NCBI RefSeq assembly: GCF_027943945.1
Contig: NZ_AP027141.1
Coordinates: forward strand, 310,001-374,000
Source of the DNA: Microbacterium terricola
GTDB lineage: Bacteria > Actinomycetota > Actinomycetes > Actinomycetales > Microbacteriaceae
DNA length: 64,000 nucleotides
Direction: 5' to 3'
Shown here piece by piece: positions 43,588 to 60,535 of this stretch. Under the pieces are notes generated by a model. It did not search any database and was not told where the DNA came from. It saw nothing but the letters and a program-made list of their open reading frames with translations. The position numbers and the translations under genes were made by a program. How positions within the stretch are numbered: the stretch's first letter is position 1; every line of letters starts with the position of its first letter.

Positions 43588-44451
43588 TCAGCGCTCGAAG
43601 AGCGACGACGAGGGCTTCGGCGAGGGGGTGGCGTCGGCATCCGTCGCCACCGTCGCGCCCCGCACGAAGTCGTCGATCTCGGCGCCCTGGGCGACCTTCG
43701 CGGGGTGGGGCCCCGCCGCCATCAGCCGCGGCAGCCACTGCGTCGGCAGCGGAGCGGCCGACGCGGCCACGACGAGGTTGCCGAAGCGGCGGCCCTTGAG
43801 GGTCTGCACCTCGGCGAGCACGATCACGTGCGCGAGCACCCGCTGCAGGGTCGCCACCTGGCGCCGGGCGAAGGCGAGCCCCGCACCGTCGGCGACGTTC
43901 ACCAGCAGCACCCCCTCGGGTGCGAGGAGGGCGGCGGCCTCGCGGTAGAACTCCACGGTGGTCAGGTGGGCGGGAGTCTGCGCGCCGGAGTACACGTCGC
44001 TGACGAGCAGGTCGACCGCGCCGCTCATGGCCGCGGGAAGGCGTGCGAGACCCGCGCGGGCGTCGCCGTTGCGGACCCGGATCGCCGCCGCCCTCGGCAG
44101 CGGCAGGTGCGCACGGACCAGGTCGACCAGCGGCTGCTCGAGCTCGATGACCTGCTGGCGCGAGCCCGGCCGGGTGGCCTCGACGTACCGGGGGATCGTC
44201 ATCGCGCCCGCACCCAGATGAACGGCCGTCAGCGGCTGTCCCGGCAGGCGCAGCTGGTCGATCACCGCACCCATCCGGGCGACGTACTCGAAGTGCAGGT
44301 GGGTCGGATCGTCCAGGTCGACGTGCGACTGCGGGGTGCCGTCGACGACGAGCTCCCAGCCGTTCGCGAACTGGCTGCGCACGACCTGCGCGATGGTCCC
44401 GTCGCCGAGCCGGGTCTGCGCGGGGACGTCCTCGTACCGTGCGCGCGCCAT
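43588..44451 (-). CDS. Spermidine synthase-like protein
   Basis: A 287-residue protein of the SpeE-like Rossmann methyltransferase fold: AVHLGAGAMTIPRYVEATRPGSRQQVIELEQPLVDLVR (nucleotide-binding loop), VRNGDARAGLARL, and LLVSDVYSGAQTPAHLTTVEFY where true spermidine synthases have the catalytic Asp region. Whether it makes polyamines is uncertain, since many actinobacterial members are annotated only as synthase-like. The start is ATG 44451, six bases after TACCCT on the minus strand. It is divergent from pxpA with only 44 bases between starts. Confidence 0.78.
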   Translation of the reverse strand: MARARYEDVPAQTRLGDGTIAQVVRSQFANGWELVVDGTPQSHVDLDDPTHLHFEYVARMGAVIDQLRLPGQPLTAVHLGAGAMTIPRYVEATRPGSRQQVIELEQPLVDLVRAHLPLPRAAAIRVRNGDARAGLARLPAAMSGAVDLLVSDVYSGAQTPAHLTTVEFYREAAALLAPEGVLLVNVADGAGLAFARRQVATLQRVLAHVIVLAEVQTLKGRRFGNLVVAASAAPLPTQWLPRLMAAGPHPAKVAQGAEIDDFVRGATVATDADATPSPKPSSSLFER

Positions 44452-44495
44452 GGCTCGAGGGTATCCGGTGCGGTTCGCCGCGGTACCCTCGCGGC
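44452..44495. promoter_or_regulatory. Compact divergent pair of leaderless promoters
   Basis: TACCCT (44463-44458, minus) and TACCCT (44484-44489, plus) each lie exactly six bases before their start codons and form an inverted repeat 20 bases apart. The -35 zone of each promoter overlaps the -10 of the other, so the two cannot be used at once. Confidence 0.6.
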
Positions 44496-45254
44496 ATGGC
44501 CGCCGTCATCGACCTCAACGCCGACCTCGGCGAGACCGTCGACGGGGTGGCGACGGCCGACGATGCCGCGATGTTCGCGCTGATCTCGAGCGCGTCGGTC
44601 GCCTGCGGCGGGCATGCCGGCGACGCCGCCGCGATGCGCGCAGCGGTCGCCCTCGCCGAGCGGTCCGGGGTGGCGGTCGGCGCGCACCCCTCGTACCTCG
44701 ACCGACCGGGCTTCGGGCGGCGCGCCCTCGCGGTGGAGCCGGAGACCCTGCGCGCCCAGGTGGACGAGCAGCTCACGGCGCTCGCCGCCGCGGGCGCCGA
44801 CATCCGCTACGTCAAGCCCCACGGCGCGCTGTACCACGCGGTGATCGCCGACACGCAGGCGGCGCGGGCCGTGGCGGCCGCGGTCGTCGCCCTGTCCGAC
44901 CGGGTAGGGCGTCCGGTGCCGGTGCTCGGGATGGACGGCGCCATCGCCCGGATCTGCGCGCAGGCGGGGCTTCCGTTCGTCCGCGAGGCGTTCCTCGACC
45001 GCGGCTACCGTGCGGACGGCTCCCTCGTGCCCCGCGACGAGCCGGGTGCCCTGCTGCACGACCCCGCCGAGGTCGCCGATCGCGCGGTGCGGCTCGCGCG
45101 CACCGGAGAGGTCGCCGCCGCCGACGGCAGCGTGATCGCCGCGGGCGCGACGTCGCTGTGCCTGCACGGCGACACTCCCGCCGCCGTCGCGATGGCCCGC
45201 GCCGTGCGCGCCGCGCTCGAGTCCGCCGGGATCGGGGTCGCCGCGCCGTGGTGA
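44496..45254 (+). CDS. pxpA: 5-oxoprolinase subunit PxpA (LamB/YcsF family)
   Basis: A 252-residue protein. The N-terminal MAAVIDLNADLGE is characteristic of the family. SVACGGHAGD, VGAHPSYLDRPGFGRR, YVKPHGALYH and the FVREAFLDRGYRADGSLVPR segment are all conserved PxpA motifs. With PxpB and PxpC it opens 5-oxoproline to glutamate using ATP. The start at 44496 is supported by the leaderless box and the family N-terminus. It is coupled to pxpBC by a GTGA overlap. Confidence 0.92.
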   Translation: MAAVIDLNADLGETVDGVATADDAAMFALISSASVACGGHAGDAAAMRAAVALAERSGVAVGAHPSYLDRPGFGRRALAVEPETLRAQVDEQLTALAAAGADIRYVKPHGALYHAVIADTQAARAVAAAVVALSDRVGRPVPVLGMDGAIARICAQAGLPFVREAFLDRGYRADGSLVPRDEPGALLHDPAEVADRAVRLARTGEVAAADGSVIAAGATSLCLHGDTPAAVAMARAVRAALESAGIGVAAPW

Positions 45255-46804
45255 CGCGCATCCTGCCGATGGGCGAGCGCGCGCTGCTCGCCGAGGTCGA
45301 CGGACTCCCCGACGTCCTCGCGCTGCACACGCGCCTCGACGACAGCCGCCCCGACGGCGTCGTCGACCTCGTGCCCGCCGCGCGCACGGTGCTCGTGCAC
45401 ATCGACCCACGCCGCCTGCCGCTGTCGGCCGCCAGGGCCTGGGTGCAGCGGATGGCGGACGGGGATGCTGCCGCCCCCCGCCACGCGGAGCCCGAGCCGG
45501 TCGCGCTCGACATCACCTACGACGGCCCCGACCTCGCGGAGACGGCCGAGCTGCTCGGAGTGTCGCCCGAAGCGCTCGTCAGGGCGCACCGCGAGGCGGA
45601 GTGGACGGTCGCCTTCACGGGGTTCGCGCCCGGATTCGGCTACCTCGTGAGCGAGGAATGGGCGTTCGACGTGCCCCGGCTCGACAGCCCGCGGACGCGG
45701 GTCCCCGCCGGCGCCGTCGGGCTCGCCGGCGCGTTCACCGGGGCGTATCCGCGCGCGACGCCCGGCGGCTGGCGGCTGATCGGCACGACCTCCGCGCCGC
45801 TGTTCGATCCGGCGGCCGACGCCCCCGCCCTGCTGCGGCCGGGCGCACGGGTGCGGTTCGTCGAGCGGACGGCCGCCCCGGCGCCCGCCGCGGGCTCACC
45901 GGCAGTCGCCGCGACCCCTGGCCCCGCACCCGCGGGCGCGTTCACCGTGGTCGAGCCCGGGCTGCTCGCCACGGTCCAGGATCTCGGGCGACCGGGTGCG
46001 GCCTCGCTCGGCGTGGCGCCCTCCGGGGCCCTCGACCGCAGTGCGCTGCGCGCGGCGAACCGCCTGGTCGGCAACCCCGAGGGGGCCGCCGCGGTCGAGG
46101 TCACCCTGGGCGGATTCCGCGCCCGCGCCGCCCGCGACCTGTGGATCGCGGTCGCCGGCGCGTGGGGCCCGATCCGCCTGGGCGGTCGCCCGATCGACCC
46201 GTACACGGCCCACCGCTGGCCCGCCGGATCCGAGCTGCACCTGGACTGGTTCGCGCACGGCGCCCGCGCCTACCTCGCCGTCCGCGGCGGGCTCGACGCG
46301 GGCGCGGTGCTCGGCTCGCGCGCCACCGATCTGCTCGCCGGCCGGGGACCCGCCCCGCTCAGGGCGGGCGACGAGCAGACCCTGCGCGCCGACGCGGTCG
46401 CCGCCATCCCCGCCCCCGAGGTCGAGCCGTGGGGGGCGCCGCACGACGACGAGCTGGAGCTGGACCTGCTGCCCGGTCCCCGCGCGGACTGGTTCGCGGG
46501 CGATGCGACCCGGATGCTGTTCGAGCACACCTGGCAGGTTTCGGCCCAGGCTGATCGAGTCGGCGTCCGGCTGGACGGCCCGGAGCTGCCGCGTGCCCGC
46601 ACCGGCGAGCTCCCCAGCGAGGGCATGGTGCCCGGCGCGCTGCAGGTGCCGCCGAGCGGGCGCCCGACGATCCTGCTCGCCGATGGACCGGTCACCGGCG
46701 GCTACCCGGTGATCGCCGTGGCCACCGCATCCGCCCTCGACCTGATCGCGCAGGCCAGGCCGGGGACCCGCATCCGCTTCCGGCACGCCCGGGCAGCCTC
46801 CTGA
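45251..46804 (+). CDS. pxpBC: Fused 5-oxoprolinase subunits PxpB-PxpC
   Basis: A 517-residue fusion. Residues ~1-200 are PxpB (KipI-like; EWTVAFTGFAPGFGYL and PRTRVPAGAVGLAGAFTGAYP). An Ala/Pro-rich linker at about 200-230 leads into PxpC (KipA-like; VVEPGLLATVQDLGRPG, GVAPSGALDRSALRAANRLVGNP, GELPSEGMVPGALQVPPSGRPTILLADGPVTGGYP). In many bacteria the two are separate genes. The start is GTG 45251 (GTGA overlap); GTG 45248 is an alternative one codon upstream. Confidence 0.9.
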   Translation: MTRILPMGERALLAEVDGLPDVLALHTRLDDSRPDGVVDLVPAARTVLVHIDPRRLPLSAARAWVQRMADGDAAAPRHAEPEPVALDITYDGPDLAETAELLGVSPEALVRAHREAEWTVAFTGFAPGFGYLVSEEWAFDVPRLDSPRTRVPAGAVGLAGAFTGAYPRATPGGWRLIGTTSAPLFDPAADAPALLRPGARVRFVERTAAPAPAAGSPAVAATPGPAPAGAFTVVEPGLLATVQDLGRPGAASLGVAPSGALDRSALRAANRLVGNPEGAAAVEVTLGGFRARAARDLWIAVAGAWGPIRLGGRPIDPYTAHRWPAGSELHLDWFAHGARAYLAVRGGLDAGAVLGSRATDLLAGRGPAPLRAGDEQTLRADAVAAIPAPEVEPWGAPHDDELELDLLPGPRADWFAGDATRMLFEHTWQVSAQADRVGVRLDGPELPRARTGELPSEGMVPGALQVPPSGRPTILLADGPVTGGYPVIAVATASALDLIAQARPGTRIRFRHARAAS

Positions 46805-46888
46805 CCCCGTTCCGGTGTCAGTCGTGGTCGCCCGCGGCTCGCGCAGCGGCACGAACTGCCCCACGAACCGTACCGGCGGGCCGCCACC

Positions 46889-49516
46889 TCACCAGTGCGC
46901 GAGCGCGTCGGCGATCCCGGCGAGCTGGTCCTCCGGCAGGGCGACGGCGATCGCCTCCGCCACGGTCATGTCCTCTCCCGCGCGCTCGCCGGCGGCGAGC
47001 GCCTCCGGGTCGCTCTCCCGCAGCGTCTCGAGGTGCGGGGTGTGCACGGTGAAGGCCTCGACGTCGAAGAAGCCGATCCGGTGCCGGATGGTGGTGGCCG
47101 CCGTCGACAGGGCGCCGGCGCGCCACGACTCCGCACGCGCCGCGGCCACGGCGGACAGCCCCTCGAGTCCGTAGGCGATGCCCTCGTCGTGATGCAGCCG
47201 CACAGACAGCACCAGGGTGCGTGAGAAGCCGTCGGCCGCCGCATCCGTCTCTCCGCGCATGAGCTGCAGCCGCGCCCGCTGGTTGCCCGCCATCGACTGG
47301 GTGAACAGGTCGTCGCCGCCCTCGGCGACCGCCGTGGCGTGGTCGAAGTGGGCGAGCGCCTGGTCGGTGTCGCCGCGCAGCCAGGCCAGGCGCCCGCGCG
47401 AGACCTCGGTGATCGCCTCGCCCCACCCGTTGCCGAGGTCGTGCAGCTTCCCGACCGCCTCGGTCAGCTCGTCGACCGCGAGCCCGACGTCGCCGTCGGG
47501 GTACTGCACCCTGGCCGTCGCCCGCGCCGCCAGCGCCATCGCCGACGCGTCGTCGTCGCCGCTCTCGCGGAACAGCCGCACGCACTCGCCGAGTCCCGCG
47601 ATCACCTGCTGCGACGGATGCTGCCACAGCTCGCCCCAGAGGGTGAAGAACCAGGCGACCGCCCTGGTGTGCTGCGAGATGGGGCCCTCCTTCTCGAGGA
47701 GCTCCAGCATCCACACACGCACCTCGGCGAAGAAGCCGGCGATCCACCAGTAGATGAGCATGCTCCACGCGAAGTCGCCGGCGTCGTCGAGCCGATCGGT
47801 GAAGACGAGGTGACGGGCGGCGGCGCGCAGGTTCGGCAGCTCGAGCCCGAGCTCGGCGACCGCCTCGGCCTGCCCGTGACCGCGCAGGGCGGGAGCCAGC
47901 CGGGTGACCAGCGCGAGGTAGTGGTCGGCGTGCGCGGCGCGCATGACGTCGGCGTCACCGCCCTCCTTCAGCCGGCCGACGGCGTACTCGCGGACGATCG
48001 CGAGGAGCGAGAGCACCGGGCGCCCGCCGATGTCCTCCTGCTTGACCAGGGAGCCGTCGACCAGCGCCGCGATCCCGTCGATGGCGTCGCCGTCCCAGGC
48101 CCGGCCCGCGCCGAGGGCCTCGACCGCCTCGATCGTGAACCGGCGCGCGAACACGCCCAGATCCTCCAGCAGGGCGCGATGCTCGGCGCTGAGCAGGCTG
48201 AGGCTCCACTCGATGGTCGCGCGCATGGTGCGGTGCCGCTCCGGCAGGTCGCGGACGGCCGCCGTCAGCAGCGGCAGGGTGCGCTGCAGGCGCTCCGCGA
48301 TCCCCCGGGTGCCGAGCAGCCGCACCTTGGCCGCGGCCAGCTCGATCGCCAGCGGCAGTCCCTCGAGCCGCCGGCAGATGTCGACGATGTCCGCCGCGTT
48401 GTCGTCGGTGAGCGCGAAGCCTGGCTTGATCGCCTCCGCGCGGTCGACGAACAGGGCCACCGCCGACGAGCGCGCCGCCCGCTCCCTTCCGGCGAGGCCG
48501 TCGCCGGCGGGCGTGGTGAGCGCGGCGACGTCGTAGACCTGCTCGCCCCGGATGCGCAGCACGATGCGGCTGGTCACGAGGAACACGGCGTCGGGGGCGA
48601 CGGTGTACAGCCGCACGAGCACGGGCGCGGCGTCCACGATCTGCTCGAAGTTGTCGAGCACGAGCAGCACGCGGCGGCCGGCGAGTGCCCGCGAGATGCG
48701 CTCCTCGAGGGCGGCTTCGCCGTTGTCGCGGATGCCGAGGCTGTAGGCCACGGTGGGCAGCAGCAGGCTGGACTCGAGGACCCCCTCCAGCGGCACGAAG
48801 TAGACGCCGTCGGGGAAGAGGTCCGCGCTCGCGTATGCGACCTCGATGGCCAGCCGGCTCTTGCCGATGCCGCCGGGTCCGATCAGGCTCAGCACGCGGT
48901 GCTCGCCCGCCGCGAGCAGCTGGCGCACGCGCGCGATGTCGTGCTCACGGCCGATCGTGGTCGTGTACGGGACGGGCACCCGCGCGGCCAGGGTGGAGCC
49001 CGACGCCTCATCCGGCTCGGCGCTGCGCCGCGAGTCGTCGAAGCGCTCGGCGAGGAGAGTCGCCAGGTCGTCCGCGATGCGGCCCTCGAGGTCCTCCGCC
49101 GAGTCGAACGGGAGGTAGGCGGCGACGTCGTCCGACTGGATGCGCCCGATCAGCTGGGCGAGCCTCTCCTCGCGGGCGTCGCTGCGCTTGATGTAGATGA
49201 GCTTGGGCATCGACGCCGGGGCGAGGTCGTACTCGTCCTCGAGCCCCGAGATCTGCTCGTCGGGGGCGACCCAGCCGTAGCTGTTCCAGTAGATGCCGAC
49301 GAAGACGTCGCTCTGCGCCAGGTACGAGCGGTAGAGGGCGCGGGGAGGATGCGGACGCGCGCCCAGTTCGAACATCACCGGTGCGAGATGCATCCGCTCG
49401 ACCGCCCGCCGGACGGCGGCGCGCTCGTCGGCGAGCTCCCTCAGGGTCGAGCTGACGAAGACCCGGAGCCGCTGATCCGGCGTGCGGATGACCTGATGCG
49501 TGTCCGGCGTCACCAT
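46889..49516 (-). CDS. DUF4062-NB-ARC-TPR receptor-like NTPase (STAND), paralogue A
   Basis: An 875-residue protein. Residues ~16-110 are a DUF4062 domain ([48 protein letters not shown]), a Rossmann-like TIR-type fold often attached to signalling NTPases. Residues ~185-450 are an NB-ARC-type ATPase: Walker A GPGGIGKS at 213-220, Walker B RVLLVLDNFE at 281-290, sensor VFLVTSR, then [16 protein letters not shown]. The C-terminal ~350 residues are helical, TPR-like. It is cytoplasmic. It follows paralogue B with a 7-base overlap. The start is ATG 49516; a GTG one codon later would give a GTGA overlap. It may be a signal-responsive regulator or a defence receptor. Confidence 0.82.
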   Translation of the reverse strand: MVTPDTHQVIRTPDQRLRVFVSSTLRELADERAAVRRAVERMHLAPVMFELGARPHPPRALYRSYLAQSDVFVGIYWNSYGWVAPDEQISGLEDEYDLAPASMPKLIYIKRSDAREERLAQLIGRIQSDDVAAYLPFDSAEDLEGRIADDLATLLAERFDDSRRSAEPDEASGSTLAARVPVPYTTTIGREHDIARVRQLLAAGEHRVLSLIGPGGIGKSRLAIEVAYASADLFPDGVYFVPLEGVLESSLLLPTVAYSLGIRDNGEAALEERISRALAGRRVLLVLDNFEQIVDAAPVLVRLYTVAPDAVFLVTSRIVLRIRGEQVYDVAALTTPAGDGLAGRERAARSSAVALFVDRAEAIKPGFALTDDNAADIVDICRRLEGLPLAIELAAAKVRLLGTRGIAERLQRTLPLLTAAVRDLPERHRTMRATIEWSLSLLSAEHRALLEDLGVFARRFTIEAVEALGAGRAWDGDAIDGIAALVDGSLVKQEDIGGRPVLSLLAIVREYAVGRLKEGGDADVMRAAHADHYLALVTRLAPALRGHGQAEAVAELGLELPNLRAAARHLVFTDRLDDAGDFAWSMLIYWWIAGFFAEVRVWMLELLEKEGPISQHTRAVAWFFTLWGELWQHPSQQVIAGLGECVRLFRESGDDDASAMALAARATARVQYPDGDVGLAVDELTEAVGKLHDLGNGWGEAITEVSRGRLAWLRGDTDQALAHFDHATAVAEGGDDLFTQSMAGNQRARLQLMRGETDAAADGFSRTLVLSVRLHHDEGIAYGLEGLSAVAAARAESWRAGALSTAATTIRHRIGFFDVEAFTVHTPHLETLRESDPEALAAGERAGEDMTVAEAIAVALPEDQLAGIADALAHW

Positions 49517-52137
49517 GTGGCCAACGCCGTTCGCGCGGCTTCATCGACGGTGGGCAGGGTGAGGGCGATGGCGTCGGGGACGCTCATCTGCGCGCCGTCC
49601 AGCTCGCCCGCGGCGACCCCATCCGGGTCGGCCTCGCGCAGCGCCGCGAGCAGCGGGAGGTGCACGTCGAAGCCGGAGACGTCGAAGATGCCGGTCGTCT
49701 GCCTGATCGTGGCCGCCACGGTCAGCAGGGCGCCGGCCCGCCAGGGGTCCTGCCGCGCCGAGGCGACGCCGCAGATGCCTTCGAGGCTGTACGCGATCCC
49801 CTCGATGTAGTGCAGCCGGGTGGAGAGCCCCAGCGTCAGCAGGAACTCCTCCTCGGCCCCGTCCACGTCGCCGAGCAGGATCAGCACCCTGGCCCGGTTG
49901 TTGCCCGCCACGATCCGCGTGAACATGTTCTGGCCCGCCTCCGCGATCGCGGCCGCCTCCGCGAAGCGCTCCAGCGCGTCGGGGATGGCGCCCTTCACCA
50001 CCGACAGGAGGCCGAGACCCACCACCGTCATGCATTCCGTCCAGTCATCGCCGAGATCCTTCAGCACCGCCGCGGCCTCGCTCAGCTCCGCCTCCGCCTT
50101 CGCGGCGTCCAGGTCGGGGAACTGCATCCGGGTCGAGCCGCGCGCGGCCAGTGCCATGGCCGCCGCATGCGCATCGCCGCTCTCGGTGAACAGGCGCGCG
50201 CACTCGCCGAGGCCCGCGACGACCTGCTCGGACGGCCGCTGCCACATCTCGCCCCACAGGGTGAGGAACCAGGCCGCGGCCCTGGTGTGCTGCGAGATGG
50301 GCTGCTGCTTCTCGAGGAGCTCCAGCATCCACAGCCGCACCTCGGAGAAGAAGCCGGAGATCCACCAGTAGGCCAGCAGGCTCCACGCGAAGTCGCCGGC
50401 GTCGTCGAGCCGGTCCGTGTACACGAGATGCCGGGCGGCCGCCCGGAGATTCGAGAGCTCGAGGCCCAGCTGCGACACCGCGTCGACCTGCCCGAGTCCG
50501 CGGAGCGCCGGGGCGACCCGCTGCACGAGCTCGACGTAGTAGTCCGCGTGCGCGCCGCGCATGACGTCGGCCTCGCCGCGCTCCTTCAGCCGCTCGACCG
50601 CGTACTCGCGCATGATCGCGAGGAGCGAGAAGGTGGGGCGGCCCGCGACCTCGACCTGCCGCACGAGCGATGCGTCGATGAGGTCGGAGAGCCCGTCGAG
50701 GCCCTGCCCCTCCCAGGAGCGGCCGCGACCGACGGCGTCGACCGCGTCGAGCGTGAACCGGGTCGCGAACACGCCGAGGTCCTCGAGCTGCTCGCGACGC
50801 TGCGGCTCGAGCAGGCCCACGCTCCACTCGATGGTGGCCCGCATGGTCCGATGCCGGTCGGGCAGATCGCGTGCGGATGCCGTGAGCATCGGCAGGATGC
50901 GCTCGAGGCGCTCGGCGATGCCGGCCGGGGTGAGCAGGCGCATCTTCGCTGCGGCGAGCTCGATCGCGAGGGGGAGTCCGTCGAGCCGCCGGCAGATGTC
51001 TGCGATGACCGTGGCGTTCTCCGCCGTGAGGGCGAACTCCGGCTTGGCCGCCTGCGCGCGATCGACGAACAGGCGCACCGCGGCGGAGCGCCGCACGAGG
51101 TCGACGCTCGCCGGTCCGCGGTCGTCGGGAGCGGGGAGGGTCTCGACCTCGTAGACCCGCTCCCCGCGGATGCGCAGCACGACGCGACTGGTCACCAGGA
51201 AGCTCGCGAGCGGCGCGACGGTGAACAGCCGGACGAGGACGGGAGCCGCATCCACGATCTGCTCGAAGTTGTCGAGGACGATGAGCACGCGCCGTCCGGC
51301 CAGGGCGACGGAGATGCGGTCCTCGAGCCCCGCCTCGCCGTTGTCGCGGATGCCCAGCGTGTAGGCGATCGTCGGGAGCAGGAGACCCGGCTCGAGGACG
51401 CCCTCGAGGAGGACGAAGTACGTGCCGTCGGGGAAGAGATCCTCGGATGCGTGCGCCACCTCGATCGCGAGCCGGCTCTTGCCGATCCCGCCGGGGCCGA
51501 TCAGGCTGACCACCCGGTCCGTCCCCTCGGCGAGCAGCTGCCGCACCCTGGCCAGGTCGTCCTCCCGGCCGATCGTCGTCGTGTACGGGGCGGGCACTCT
51601 GGCGATGAGCGCTGCGGCCGCGTCCGGCCCGACGGAGGGCACCTCGCCGGCACGGGATTCGTCGAACCGCTCGGCGAGGAGGCTGGCGAGGTCGTCGGCG
51701 ACGCGGCTCTCGAGCTCCTCGGCGTCGTCGAAGGGGAGGTAGGCGGCGGTGTCGTCGGACTGGATGCGGCCGATGAGCGCGGTGAGGCGCTCCTCCCGGT
51801 TGCGGGACCGCTTGATGTAGATGAGCTTCGGCATGGACGCGGGCGCGAGGTCGTACTCGTCCTCGAGGCCCGAGATCTCCTCGTCCGGTGCGACCCACCC
51901 GTAGGACTCCCAGTAGATGCCGACGAACACGTCGCTCTGGTCGAGGTACGAGCGGTAGAGCGCGCGCGGCGGGTGGGGTCGCGCGCCGAGTTCGAACATG
52001 ACGGGGGCGAGGTGCATCCGCTCGATGGCGCGCCGGACGGCGCTGCGCTCGTCGGCGAGCTCGCGCAGGGTCGAACTGACGAAGACCCTGAGCCGCTGAT
52101 CAGGTGTGCGGATCACGGGTCGAGAATCCCCACCCAT
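49510..52137 (-). CDS. DUF4062-NB-ARC-TPR receptor-like NTPase (STAND), paralogue B
   Basis: Also 875 residues and co-linear with paralogue A. The DUF4062 part is nearly identical ([40 protein letters not shown]), as is the ATPase core ([26 protein letters not shown]). The C-terminal helical region has diverged strongly, including its last 60 residues. This is the expected pattern when the input-sensing part changes while the output part is kept. It is first of the pair, with a TATAAC box (52150-52145) seven bases before ATG 52137. It is divergent from the rpoB promoter across 233 bases. Confidence 0.82.
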   Translation of the reverse strand: MGGDSRPVIRTPDQRLRVFVSSTLRELADERSAVRRAIERMHLAPVMFELGARPHPPRALYRSYLDQSDVFVGIYWESYGWVAPDEEISGLEDEYDLAPASMPKLIYIKRSRNREERLTALIGRIQSDDTAAYLPFDDAEELESRVADDLASLLAERFDESRAGEVPSVGPDAAAALIARVPAPYTTTIGREDDLARVRQLLAEGTDRVVSLIGPGGIGKSRLAIEVAHASEDLFPDGTYFVLLEGVLEPGLLLPTIAYTLGIRDNGEAGLEDRISVALAGRRVLIVLDNFEQIVDAAPVLVRLFTVAPLASFLVTSRVVLRIRGERVYEVETLPAPDDRGPASVDLVRRSAAVRLFVDRAQAAKPEFALTAENATVIADICRRLDGLPLAIELAAAKMRLLTPAGIAERLERILPMLTASARDLPDRHRTMRATIEWSVGLLEPQRREQLEDLGVFATRFTLDAVDAVGRGRSWEGQGLDGLSDLIDASLVRQVEVAGRPTFSLLAIMREYAVERLKERGEADVMRGAHADYYVELVQRVAPALRGLGQVDAVSQLGLELSNLRAAARHLVYTDRLDDAGDFAWSLLAYWWISGFFSEVRLWMLELLEKQQPISQHTRAAAWFLTLWGEMWQRPSEQVVAGLGECARLFTESGDAHAAAMALAARGSTRMQFPDLDAAKAEAELSEAAAVLKDLGDDWTECMTVVGLGLLSVVKGAIPDALERFAEAAAIAEAGQNMFTRIVAGNNRARVLILLGDVDGAEEEFLLTLGLSTRLHYIEGIAYSLEGICGVASARQDPWRAGALLTVAATIRQTTGIFDVSGFDVHLPLLAALREADPDGVAAGELDGAQMSVPDAIALTLPTVDEAARTALATW

Positions 52138-52181
52138 GTGCGTGGTTATACCGCAGCATCAGAAAAGCGTCAAGGATCCGC

Positions 52182-52210
52182 TGGACAAGGCGCGTCGCGA
52201 CGCGTATAGT
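52182..52210 (+). promoter_or_regulatory. rpoBC promoter
   Basis: TGGACA at 52182-52187 and TATAGT at 52205-52210 with a 17-base spacer, a near-consensus primary-sigma promoter. The predicted start near 52217 gives a leader of about 150 bases before the TTG start. Apart from a short GCCC-TTCT-GGGC hairpin near 52343-52354, I see nothing definable in the leader. Confidence 0.7.
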
Positions 52211-52370
52211 TGGTGGTTGCGCTCTTGGATTCCCCCTGCCCTCATATGGTGGTCGGCTGTGTCTGCGTGCCCCCGTGCGAACGGGTGTGGCCTGCAGGTT
52301 TCGGGGACGAGAGCACTCCACCCCTGACGACAAGGAAACGAGCCCTTCTGGGCCCACGGAGGTAATCCCC

Positions 52371-55865
<3,495 letters not shown>

Positions 55866-55905
55866 GCCGCCAGGCAACGAACAGAATTCCGACACAGGAG
55901 AACTA

Positions 55906-59775
<3,870 letters not shown>

Positions 59776-59807
59776 GTCGAGGCGGATGCTGACGCATCCG
59801 CTCGCAT

Positions 59808-59837
59808 GAAGGGCCCCGGTTCACGCCGGGGCCCTTC
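59808..59837 (+). terminator. rpoBC terminator
   Basis: GAAGGGCCCCGG (59808-59819) and CCGGGGCCCTTC (59826-59837) form a perfect 12-bp stem with a TTCACG loop, 33 bases after the rpoC stop. There is no T-run, as is common for GC-rich Actinobacteria. Confidence 0.8.
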
Positions 59838-59910
59838 GTCGTGCAACTCACCCCGCCGCCCATCCGGCGCGGAGCCCGCACCGCGCCTAGCGTGGATGGC
59901 AGGAGGTCGC

Positions 59911-60525
59911 GTGGCGCGTATCGGCGGTCGCAACACATGGCTGGCGTTCCCCGCCAGCCTGCTCTGCGCTGCCATCGTGGCGGCGCTGCTGTGGCTCTCG
60001 CTGCCGATGATGCCCGTCGCGGTCGCCTGGGTCGGCGACTCCCTCCGCAGCGCGACGGCCCGCGCGGAGGCGTCGCCCGCGACCGAGGCCACGGGTGGCG
60101 TGGTCGACGCCGGCGGCGGCCTCGACTGCCGTGACTTGTACCCGGACGACCTGTGGGTCGAGCTGGTGTGGACCCCTCAGGCGCTGCTCGCGCAGACCAC
60201 GGCCCCGCCGGCGACCGGGGTGGCCGCGCTCACGGATGCGCTCGCACCCGTCGTGGAGCGCACCTGCACGTGGAACGCGGACAAGGGCACCGTCACCAGC
60301 ACCCTCGCCCAGGTGGGCGCCGACGCGATCACGGTCGCGGATGCGGCCCTGCGGGGGCAGGGCTTCGCGTGCACGCAGGCCGACGGCGGCCTCGAGTGCT
60401 CACGCACCGAGGGCGACGTCATCGAGGAGCACACGATCCGCGCCGGCCTGTGGCTCTCGAGCGTCGAGACGTCGTGGCATCCGGAGGACTACGGCTCGCG
60501 GCTCGCGGCGTTCGTGTGGGGCTGA
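59911..60525 (+). CDS. Membrane-anchored hypothetical protein with four-Cys extracellular domain
   Basis: A 204-residue protein. One N-terminal membrane helix (TWLAFPASLLCAAIVAALLWLSL) is followed by an extracytoplasmic domain with Cys in GLDCRDLYP, RTCTW, GFACTQ and LECSR, and ending SSVETSWHPEDYGSRLAAFVWG. Its Cys pattern parallels that of the convergent lipoprotein next door. The start is GTG 59911 with AGGAGG four bases upstream and a TAGCGT box at 59888-59893. ATGs further upstream lie before that box or inside the rpoC terminator. Function unknown. Confidence 0.65.
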   Translation: MARIGGRNTWLAFPASLLCAAIVAALLWLSLPMMPVAVAWVGDSLRSATARAEASPATEATGGVVDAGGGLDCRDLYPDDLWVELVWTPQALLAQTTAPPATGVAALTDALAPVVERTCTWNADKGTVTSTLAQVGADAITVADAALRGQGFACTQADGGLECSRTEGDVIEEHTIRAGLWLSSVETSWHPEDYGSRLAAFVWG

Positions 60526-60535
60526 CCCCGGGTCA

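Noticed and set aside
46889..52137. Reading the two DUF4062 proteins as SARP or LuxR-type transcription factors
   Set aside because: No DNA-binding domain is visible at either end; the N-terminus is DUF4062 and the C-terminus helical repeats.
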